Shown here piece after piece: positions 15,825 through 21,410 of a stretch of DNA of 21,410 nucleotides. The stretch spans positions 1-21,410 of the forward strand of contig PLXW01000090.1 of NCBI GenBank assembly GCA_003151595.1, read 5' to 3'. The notes beneath the pieces are model-generated. The model ran no database searches. It was given only the letters and a program-made list of their open reading frames with translations, and had not been told where the DNA came from. Source of the stretch: Myxococcales bacterium (lineage in GTDB: Bacteria > Myxococcota > Polyangia > Polyangiales > Polyangiaceae). The first letter of the stretch is position 1, and every line of letters starts with the position of its first letter. Made by a program: the position numbers and the translations under genes.

Positions 15825-17228
15825 TTACGCCGTCGCCTCGCGCGCCGGGTTCGGCAGCTTGCGCTCGGCCGCGGCCATCTTCGCGCAGGCCGGGAGATCG
15901 ATCGTCACCGTGGTCCCCTTCCCCGGTCGACTCTCGAAGTGAAGCTGCCCGCCGTGCTGATCGATGAGGCCGCGCGCGATGGCGACGCCGAGCCCCGTGC
16001 CCCCTTCGCGCGTCGTGTAGTACGGGCGCCGGATGCGCTCGAGCACCTCGGGCGTCATCCCCTGCCCCCGGTCGATGACCTTCACGCACGCCGCGCCGCC
16101 GCAGCACTTGGCGATCTCGATCGTCACCGTCTCGCCCGAGGGGGACGCCTGCATCGCGTTCAGCACGAGGTTCAACATCGCCTGGCGCAACTTGCGGCCG
16201 TCGGCGTTGAGGACGAGCTCTTCGCTCCCTTTGACCTCGAGGTTCACGCCGACGTCGGCCGCGCGCGTCTCGAGCAGGAGGACGAGCTCACGCCCCAGCG
16301 CATGCGGCACCACCGGCCCGAGCTGCAGGTCGTCGAGGCCGCGCGAGAACGAGAGGAAGCCATCGACGATCCCTTGCAGCCGATCGGCCTCGGCCGCGAC
16401 GATCGCAAGGCGCTCGGCGGTCTTCGGGTCTTCGGCGTTGCGAGACATGTGCGTCGAGAGCCCTTTGATGGCGGCCAGCGGGTTCTTCACCTCGTGCGCC
16501 AGGCGCGCCGCGATCCCTTCGAGCGCGCGGGTTCGGTCTTCGCTCTCGGTGCAGATCTCTTCGCGGCGCTCCGCCAGCTCGAGCGCCACGCGCTCGTAGA
16601 CGTGCGTGATGCCGGGCCCCATGAAGTAGAGCGACGAGATCGTGAGCAGGAAGCTCGCCGTCGCGATCACGATGTACTCCTTCGACGAGTACCCGAGCGC
16701 CCCCACGAGCGGCGCCGGAATGCCGCCGAGGCTGGTGTACGAGGCCGCGGCGATGACGACGAACCCCGCGGCGAACACCGTGAAGAAGGCCAGGCGCACG
16801 CGCGGGTGGATCGGCTGCAGCGAGGCGGAGACGAGGAGCGGCACGCCCGTGATCGCGAGCGGGCTCTGGATGCCCCCCGTCACGGCGAGGCCGACGAAGA
16901 AGAAGCACGCCGAGATGACCAGGTGATGCGACGTGTGGACCTCGCGCGCCTTCATCATGTGACGCAGGCGGAGCTTGAGCATCACGGTCGACCCGAAGAG
17001 CGCGATCGTGAGCAGCGCGACGCGCAACGGCGACATGCCGCGCGAGGCGACGACCCCGAGCACGAGCAGGTTGAACGGAAGGACCCACGCGAGCTTCGAC
17101 TTGGCCGCGGCGCAGCCCATCTCGGCGAACATCTGGCGACGTAGCGCGTCGAACCGGGCGCGGTTGCGCGGGGCGAAATTCGTGGGGGCTGCGGACATCT
17201 TCTCTGTTGATGATGCAGCAACGTCCAT
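15825..17228 (-). CDS. Membrane sensor histidine kinase, partner of the sigma-54 regulator
   Basis: A 467-residue kinase. The N-terminal half has about six hydrophobic helices between residues 46 and 205 and no recognisable PAS, GAF or periplasmic sensor domain, so the membrane core itself probably senses. A short coiled linker leads to the HisKA H-box ARLAHEVKNPLAAIKG (His245). The ATPase domain shows an N-box (NLVLNAMQAS, Asn353/Asn357), G1 (DRGQGM, 386-391) and G2 (GGTGLGVAIARG, from 409). An unusual cysteine cluster CCGGAAC (375-381) lies between N-box and G1. It most likely phosphorylates the adjacent NtrC-type regulator, since the genes are in the same order with 35 bp between them. ATG 17228 is used; an in-frame ATG at 17198, directly after GAGAAG, would remove ten residues and is a fair alternative. 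Confidence 0.93.
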   Translation of the reverse strand: MDVAASSTEKMSAAPTNFAPRNRARFDALRRQMFAEMGCAAAKSKLAWVLPFNLLVLGVVASRGMSPLRVALLTIALFGSTVMLKLRLRHMMKAREVHTSHHLVISACFFFVGLAVTGGIQSPLAITGVPLLVSASLQPIHPRVRLAFFTVFAAGFVVIAAASYTSLGGIPAPLVGALGYSSKEYIVIATASFLLTISSLYFMGPGITHVYERVALELAERREEICTESEDRTRALEGIAARLAHEVKNPLAAIKGLSTHMSRNAEDPKTAERLAIVAAEADRLQGIVDGFLSFSRGLDDLQLGPVVPHALGRELVLLLETRAADVGVNLEVKGSEELVLNADGRKLRQAMLNLVLNAMQASPSGETVTIEIAKCCGGAACVKVIDRGQGMTPEVLERIRRPYYTTREGGTGLGVAIARGLIDQHGGQLHFESRPGKGTTVTIDLPACAKMAAAERKLPNPAREATA

Positions 17229-17460
17229 GCGCAAGCACAGATGAGTGCGAACAGGCGTTTTTCTGCGGGTTTGTGCCCCATCGGCGGGCCGCCGGCCTGT
17301 CGGGATCACGACAATTGGCGGGCGATGCGACGGCAACAGCGGAGCTGCCCGGGGGCGCTCGCGCTGGGAAATAGCCGCCCCGATGCGCGCAGCTGCGGCG
17401 TTCGGAACGATTGCAACCGCTCGCCAGATCCGATAGCGCTCGCCCGCGGAGGCACCGGAA
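17229..17460. promoter_or_regulatory. Divergent intergenic region between kinase operon and outer-membrane protein operon
   Basis: These 232 bp separate two divergent units and should hold both promoters. Seen here are a 13-bp palindrome CGGCGG-G-CCGCCG (17282-17294), which could be an operator or chance in GC-rich DNA, and a TTGCAA...GATAGC pair (17411-17437) that loosely resembles a -35/-10 with a short spacer. There is no TGGCAC-N5-TTGC sigma-54 promoter on the plus strand. No gene-like frame is convincing. Confidence 0.4.
17448..17452 (+). promoter_or_regulatory. Shine-Dalgarno GGAGG of the outer-membrane protein gene
   Basis: GGAGG lies 8 bases before ATG 17461. It is the clearest ribosome binding site in the window and fixes the start of the beta-barrel gene. 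Confidence 0.75.
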
Positions 17461-18270
17461 ATGAACGCGAAGATCCTGGCAGCTAGCGCAATCATCGTGG
17501 GGGCGACGTTCGCGACTTCAGCTCGAGCACAGGAGCCGGCAGCGCCCGCGCCTGGCCCCGCGGCTTCACCGGTCCCGTCCACGGCGAACACGCCGATCGC
17601 GGCGAAGGTCGAGGACGACTCGCCCGACCACGAGCGGTTCATCGGTCACTTCGCCGTCGGCTACTTCGGGATCTCGCAGATCCCGATCGCGACCCCCACC
17701 GCGAACGGCGGCGGCCTCGGCGCGACGCAGGGGAACGTGACCGCGCCCATCATCGGCGCGCGCTACTGGTTCCAGCGGAACCTCGGCATCGATGCCGGCA
17801 TCGGCTTCGGCTACACGACCGGATCGACCACGATCGTTCAGGGGAACACGACCACGTCGGTCGACGCCCCCAGCATGCTCGGCTTCGCGCTTCACGGCGG
17901 CGTGCCGATCGCGTTCGCCGAAGGGCACCACTACACGTTCGAGCTCGTCCCCGAAGCGACGCTCGGCTTCGCCAGCGGCACCATCAAGGGGACGCCCCTC
18001 GGCAACGGCACGACCAGCCCGGACACGAGCCTCAGTGGCCTCCGCCTCGACGTCGGCGCCCGCGTCGGCGCCGAGATCCACTTCGGCTTCATCGGCGTGC
18101 CCGAGCTCGCGCTCGAGGCATCGGTCGGCCTCTACATCCGCCACACGTCGTACAAGGCGAGCCAGGACAACAACTCGGCTTCGGGGTCCAACACGTCGTT
18201 CGCGACGAGCGTCGGCAGCGACCCGTGGGCGCTGTTCGTCAACAACATCTCCGCGTTGTATTATTTCTGA
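17461..18270 (+). CDS. Outer-membrane beta-barrel-like protein
   Basis: A 269-residue exported protein. The signal peptide (KILAASAIIVGATFATSARA) has a SARA|QEP cleavage site. A Pro/Ala-rich stretch follows (about 24-45), then a domain of alternating hydrophobic and polar residues rich in Gly and aromatics. Strand-like segments include HFAVGYFGI, IIGARYWFQRNLGIDAGIGF, MLGFALHGGVPIAF and YTFELVPEATLGF, and the protein ends in LYYF with a C-terminal Phe, the typical beta-barrel assembly signature. About eight strands look possible, as in OmpA/OmpW-type small barrels. I do not recognise a named family, so function is unknown. The start is set by a strong GGAGG. A lipoprotein gene follows after only 3 bp, suggesting joint expression and perhaps a shared envelope role. 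Confidence 0.82.
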   Translation: MNAKILAASAIIVGATFATSARAQEPAAPAPGPAASPVPSTANTPIAAKVEDDSPDHERFIGHFAVGYFGISQIPIATPTANGGGLGATQGNVTAPIIGARYWFQRNLGIDAGIGFGYTTGSTTIVQGNTTTSVDAPSMLGFALHGGVPIAFAEGHHYTFELVPEATLGFASGTIKGTPLGNGTTSPDTSLSGLRLDVGARVGAEIHFGFIGVPELALEASVGLYIRHTSYKASQDNNSASGSNTSFATSVGSDPWALFVNNISALYYF

Positions 18271-18273
18271 GCC

Positions 18274-18864
18274 ATGAGCTCCGCCCGTCTTCTCTCGGCC
18301 CTCGCGATCGTCTCCACGATCGTCGCATGCTCCGGCGGCCCCGGTGTGCCTGCGCCGATCCCAGGGAGCACGCGCGAGTCGCCGGGCACGAGCGGTACGC
18401 CGGAGTCGCCGGGTAAAGGGAGCGGGCAAGAGCCCGCGCCCGGCGGCACCGAGTCACCCGGGCCGAACGGGCCCAACGGCGGGAGCAGCAGCGGCGGCTC
18501 GAGCAGCGGCAGCTCCTCGAGCGGCTCGTCGAGCGGCAGCTCCTCGAGCGGCGGCAGCGGCGGCGGCAACTGTCCGAAGTGCGATCAGAGCTACACCTGC
18601 ACCTCCGCCCCCGTCGCCGGCATCGCGGGCGCCAGCACGACGGAGACACTCGCCACGCAGAACGGCGCTTGCGTCGTGACCACCGCCGGCAACGCGGTGT
18701 TCTCGTGCGCCGGCACCATCACCTCCGGCACGACGACGCTCACCTGGACGGCGACGACCGGCGGCGGCTTCTCGTTCGTCGAGAACGGCGTCACGGTTCA
18801 GTGCACGCCGGTCGCGGAGTCCACGCCGGTCTCGGCCGGCAGCGGCACCCCCAGCGGTTCCTGA
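18274..18864 (+). CDS. Small lipoprotein with Ser/Gly-rich linker
   Basis: A 196-residue predicted lipoprotein with signal LLSALAIVSTIVAC (Cys19). Residues 20-67 are Pro/Gly/Ser-rich and residues 68-98 almost pure Ser and Gly, a long flexible tether. The folded part (about 99-196) begins CPKCDQSYTC and has about six cysteines (100, 103, 109, 133, 145, 177) alternating with Thr/Gly-rich strands, suggesting a small disulfide-bonded beta domain. The CxxC at 100-103 could bind metal or be a disulfide. I do not recognise the family. It starts 3 bp after the stop of the beta-barrel gene and is very likely cotranscribed. It is not related in sequence to the MopE-like lipoproteins. Confidence 0.8.
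   Translation: MSSARLLSALAIVSTIVACSGGPGVPAPIPGSTRESPGTSGTPESPGKGSGQEPAPGGTESPGPNGPNGGSSSGGSSSGSSSSGSSSGSSSSGGSGGGNCPKCDQSYTCTSAPVAGIAGASTTETLATQNGACVVTTAGNAVFSCAGTITSGTTTLTWTATTGGGFSFVENGVTVQCTPVAESTPVSAGSGTPSGS
18507..18551 (+). repeat. 27-bp-period direct repeat coding the Ser/Gly tether
   Basis: The 18-base unit CGGCAGCTCCTCGAGCGG occurs at 18507-18524 and again at 18534-18551, in frame inside the Ser/Gly linker. The flanking bases are further degenerate AGC/GGC/TCG codons. Such repeats can change length by slippage while keeping frame because the period is a multiple of three. Confidence 0.8.
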
Positions 18865-18866
18865 GA

Positions 18867-18910
18867 GCGTCCTAAGACGCCGGCGCGCGGTCCTTGCGGA
18901 TCGCGCCCGG
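18867..18910. terminator. Two successive hairpins between convergent genes
   Basis: The 50-bp gap between the lipoprotein and mqnD holds GCGTC-CTAA-GACGC (18867-18880), then a longer stem of CCGGCGCG (18880-18887) pairing with CGCG-C-CCGG (18902-18910) with one bulged C and an inner TCC/GGA stem. Neither is followed by a T-run. Position favours a bidirectional transcript end. Confidence 0.38.
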
Positions 18911-18914
18911 CGAC

Positions 18915-19784
18915 TCAGGGCGCGAAGTCGGCGTCGAGCGCGCCATCCACGATTCCCGCGTCGCGCCCGCGGCGAAACAGCTCGCCCACGGCGCGGCGCG
19001 CGTCGTCGGTCATGCGGCGCGTGTCTTCGTTGGCGTACATCGTGAGGTAGCGATCGAGCATCGCGCGATCGAGCTGCACGTCGGCGCGCGTCTCCTCCGC
19101 GAGGAGCGCGGTCATGACTTCGTCGCGGTGATCGAGCGACCAGGCGATCGACTCGGCGCAGGCGCGTGACACCTGCGCGATCGTCGCTTCGCCGAGCCCG
19201 CGACGGATCGCGTTTCCGCCCAGCGGCAGCGGCAACCCCGTGAGCGTCAGCCACGCCTCACCCACGTCGCACACCTTCGCGAACCCTTCGCGCTCGAACG
19301 TGAGCCGCCCCTCGTGAATGAGCAGCGCGGCGTCGACCTCGTGCGCGCGCAGCGCTTCGAACACGCGCGCGTACGGTTGAATCGGGATCACGACCGCCTC
19401 GAACTCTGCGAGGAGAAGCCGCAGCGTGAGGTACGCCGTCGTGCGGAGCCCCGGCACGCCGATGCGCTTGCCGCGAAGCGCCGACAGCGGCTGCTCGCGA
19501 TCCGCCACGACGACCGGTCCGTACCCGCGACCGACCGACATGCCGTGCGGCAAGAGCAACCAGTCGCGCGCGATCGTCGCGTAGCGCGCGATCGAGACCG
19601 CGATCACATCTACGTCGCCCCGCTCCGCGCGCGCGTTCAGCGTCTCGGTGTCTTCGCGCTCGTGCGTGAACGTGAGCCCGGGCGACGTGACCTTCCCGTG
19701 AAGGAGCGGCCAGAACATGAAGAGGTCGTCGCTGTCGGGGGAGAACGCGAGGCGAATGTTGGTAAGGCGAGTGTTGGTCGTCAC
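18915..19784 (-). CDS. mqnD: 1,4-dihydroxy-6-naphthoate synthase (futalosine menaquinone pathway)
   Basis: A 289-residue cytoplasmic enzyme of the periplasmic-binding-protein-like MqnA/MqnD fold. MqnD converts cyclic de-hypoxanthine futalosine to 1,4-dihydroxy-6-naphthoate, a late step in the alternative menaquinone pathway. Visible signatures are LAFSPDSDDLFMFWPLLHGK at the N-terminus, DVDVIAVSIARYA near residue 60, RIGVPGLRTTAYLTLRLLL (108-126) and LLIHEGRLTF with His157 matching the conserved active-site His. The N-terminal SPD-DD-FM pattern points to MqnD rather than MqnA. GTG 19784 gives the family length; the frame runs further upstream without similarity. It lies 53 bp downstream of an ABC-2 permease on the same strand; no other mqn gene is in the window, so the pathway is probably dispersed. 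Confidence 0.9.
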   Translation of the reverse strand: MTTNTRLTNIRLAFSPDSDDLFMFWPLLHGKVTSPGLTFTHEREDTETLNARAERGDVDVIAVSIARYATIARDWLLLPHGMSVGRGYGPVVVADREQPLSALRGKRIGVPGLRTTAYLTLRLLLAEFEAVVIPIQPYARVFEALRAHEVDAALLIHEGRLTFEREGFAKVCDVGEAWLTLTGLPLPLGGNAIRRGLGEATIAQVSRACAESIAWSLDHRDEVMTALLAEETRADVQLDRAMLDRYLTMYANEDTRRMTDDARRAVGELFRRGRDAGIVDGALDADFAP

Positions 19785-19837
19785 GCGCGGGAACGTAAGG
19801 GCAACGCGCGCCGGCGTCCACGCTCGATGCGGCCGAT

Positions 19838-20974
19838 TTACGCCGCGATCTTTTTGAAGTTCCGCACGCTGAGCGCGACCATGACCACGCTGATCGCCAC
19901 CAGCGCCGCCACGTTCGGCCACAGCTCCATCGGCCCCGCTTCGCGCAGGACCACGCCGCGCAGGATCTCGATCATGTGCGTCGCCGGCAGGACGCGCCCG
20001 ATCCATCGCAGGACGAACGGCAAGCCGGGCTGCGGGAAGATGTAGCCGCTGAGGAAGATCGACGGCAGGAGGAACATCTGCGCCATCTGCTGCGCCTGCG
20101 ACTGCGTCTGCGCGCGCGTGCTGATGGCGAGGCCGATCGACAGGAGCGAGAACAGGTACACGAGCGCCATCGCGAAGAGGAACACGAGGCTCCCGCGGAT
20201 CGGCACGTCGAAGCCGAAGCGCATGGCGAACAGGATCATCGCCATCTCGGCCAGCCCCACCAGCAGGTACGGCGCGAGTTTGCCGAGCATCAGGCCGAGC
20301 GGGTTGATGGGCGTGACGAGGAGTTGCTCGAGCGTGCCTTTCTCGCGCTCGCGCACGATCGAGATCGCCGTGAGGACGATGGCCACGATCTGAAGCAGGA
20401 TCGCGATGAGGCCGGGGATGATGAAGTTCGCCGTGCGCCCGTCGGGGTTGAAGAGGACGATCGGCTGAACGCCGAGCGCGGACTGGGGTGCGCTGGCGCC
20501 GACCTGCAGACGCTCGGTGGTCGCCTGGAGGTTCTCGTCGGCGGCGATACCGTTGACGCTGGCGAGGGCCTGCGCGCTGACGTTCGAGTCGCTGCCGTCG
20601 ATGAGGACGAGGATCTTCGCCCCTTCGCCGCGCGCGCGTTTGTCGTGGTAGTCGGGCGGGATCACGACCCCCACGCGCGCGCGACCGGCGGTGATGTCGT
20701 CACGCGCGGCGCGAGGGTCGGGGGTGACGTGCGTGATCTTGAACGTGTGCGTCGCGCGAAGCTTGTCCATGAGCTCGCGCCCATAGCGGGTCCCGTCTTG
20801 ATCGACGACGACGGTGGGGAGATTCGAGACCGTCTGATCGATGAACCCGAACAGCACGAGCTGGAAGATCGGGATGGCCAGCGCGATGACGAGCGTCGCC
20901 CGGTCGCGCGCGATGTGGACGAACTCCTTGCGCACGATCGCCACGAACGAATCCCAGAACCCGCCGCCGTTCAC
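19838..20974 (-). CDS. ABC-2 type exporter permease
   Basis: A 378-residue permease. One N-terminal helix (about residues 27-46, [19 protein letters not shown]) is followed by a large extracytoplasmic domain (about 47-215, beginning [20 protein letters not shown]). A membrane domain of about five helices follows, including [20 protein letters not shown], the cytoplasmic [15 protein letters not shown] coupling segment and [14 protein letters not shown]. This matches the YbhS/YhhJ-like branch of ABC-2 exporters, which export drugs, lipids or polymers using a separate ATPase. The start is GTG 20974, overlapping the ATPase stop by 4 nt (GTGA), so subunits are translationally coupled. No second permease or membrane-fusion gene is visible downstream, so the transporter may be a homodimer or have more genes outside the window. 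Confidence 0.93.
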   Translation of the reverse strand: MNGGGFWDSFVAIVRKEFVHIARDRATLVIALAIPIFQLVLFGFIDQTVSNLPTVVVDQDGTRYGRELMDKLRATHTFKITHVTPDPRAARDDITAGRARVGVVIPPDYHDKRARGEGAKILVLIDGSDSNVSAQALASVNGIAADENLQATTERLQVGASAPQSALGVQPIVLFNPDGRTANFIIPGLIAILLQIVAIVLTAISIVREREKGTLEQLLVTPINPLGLMLGKLAPYLLVGLAEMAMILFAMRFGFDVPIRGSLVFLFAMALVYLFSLLSIGLAISTRAQTQSQAQQMAQMFLLPSIFLSGYIFPQPGLPFVLRWIGRVLPATHMIEILRGVVLREAGPMELWPNVAALVAISVVMVALSVRNFKKIAA

Positions 20975-21410
20975 GTGGCCACTCCCGCGCCCACGGGCAC
21001 GGCCAGGTTCGACGACGACACCGGCTCCCCGCGCGCGGCCGCGGCCTGCTCGGTGAGGGCGACGAACACGTCTTCCAGCGACGGCTCGATCTCGCGCAGG
21101 GCCACGTTCGGAAAGCCTGCATGATGCAATCTGTCCGCGAGCTCGTCGTTCGTGACGCCCGTGCTCACGAGCGCGTGGATCGCCTGGCCGAAGATCGTCG
21201 CCCCCTCGGTGAACTCTTGCTTGCGGAGCCACTGGAGCGCGCGCGCGGGCTCGACGTGCGTCTCCACTTCGAGGCGCCGCGCGCCCGGGCGGTTCACGGC
21301 GGGGAGCGCCTTCAACGCCGCCGGCGTGCCGCTCACCATCATCTTCGACATGTACAGATAGCCGACCTCGCCGCAGCGCTCGGCCTCGTCCATGTAGTGC
21401 GTGGTGACCA
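20971..21410 (-). CDS. ABC transporter ATP-binding protein, C-terminal part (truncated by window edge)
   Basis: About 145 C-terminal residues of an ABC ATPase; the Walker A, signature and Walker B motifs lie beyond the window. The retained start [12 protein letters not shown] contains the H-loop His and is typical of ABC-2 exporter ATPases. Next come [18 protein letters not shown], an extra regulatory-type domain ([19 protein letters not shown]...) and the common [11 protein letters not shown] segment near the end. It energises the downstream permease, whose GTG overlaps its stop. The ATG at 21393 is the Met of HYMDEAE and is internal, not a start. Confidence 0.92.
   Translation of the reverse strand, partial: VTTHYMDEAERCGEVGYLYMSKMMVSGTPAALKALPAVNRPGARRLEVETHVEPARALQWLRKQEFTEGATIFGQAIHALVSTGVTNDELADRLHHAGFPNVALREIEPSLEDVFVALTEQAAAARGEPVSSSNLAVPVGAGVAT

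Noticed and set aside
17404..17436. GGAAC...CGATAG as an ECF-type promoter before the outer-membrane protein gene
   Set aside because: The spacing of about 22 bases is too long for ECF promoters and the -10 match is weak.
1..21410. Mobile element, CRISPR array, tRNA/rRNA, or prophage or defence genes
   Set aside because: No transposase or integrase motifs, regularly spaced repeats, tRNA-like segments or recognisable defence domains were seen on either strand; composition looks uniform.

Overview
The window is GC-rich DNA (roughly 70% by eye) with dense genes, short intergenic gaps and several stop/start overlaps. It carries many lipoprotein and outer-envelope genes: DUF3857/transglutaminase giants with tetratrico-type helical repeats, Cys-rich lipoproteins with a MopE-type 'CNNGIDDNCNG' motif, a histidine kinase with a sigma-54 activator, and futalosine-pathway menaquinone synthesis. 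This combination suggests a Gram-negative myxobacterium-like organism (Myxococcota, probably Polyangia). That assignment rests on gene style, not on a marker gene. I saw no rRNA, tRNA, CRISPR array, insertion sequence or phage gene, so this looks like chromosomal backbone with lineage-specific envelope genes.

Layout. (a) 1-858, plus: the C-terminal end of a histidine kinase, then a membrane-anchored TlpA/ResA-like thioredoxin. (b) 869-8391, minus: two giant tandem paralogues read from right to left. The first (4645-8391) is a secreted 1248-residue protein with DUF3857 and an intact transglutaminase Cys-His-Asp triad. The second (869-4648) overlaps it by 4 nt and is a 1259-residue lipoprotein of the same architecture in which the catalytic Cys and His are both Ser. 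(c) 8509-12770, plus, divergent from (b): a UbiA-family polyprenyl-phosphate phosphoribosyltransferase-like enzyme, a CPBP membrane protease, and two tandem Cys-rich lipoproteins with MopE-like motifs. (d) 12730-17228, minus, probably one transcript: histidine kinase, sigma-54-dependent response regulator, a BtuF-like periplasmic binding protein that overlaps the regulator by 4 nt, and tlyA (rRNA 2'-O-methyltransferase). The tlyA 3' end overlaps the second Cys-rich lipoprotein gene tail-to-tail by 41 bp. (e) 17461-18864, plus: a small outer-membrane beta-barrel-like protein and, 3 bp later, a lipoprotein with a Ser/Gly linker. (f) 18915-21410, minus: the C-terminus of an ABC ATPase, its ABC-2 permease (4-nt overlap), and mqnD.

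Functionally the window is about the cell envelope: thiol chemistry, secreted transglutaminase-like proteins, lipoproteins, lipid-linked sugar chemistry, export and two-component signalling. The most unusual items are the active/degenerate transglutaminase pair at 869-8391 and the prenyltransferase-CPBP-Cys-rich lipoprotein cluster at 8509-12770.
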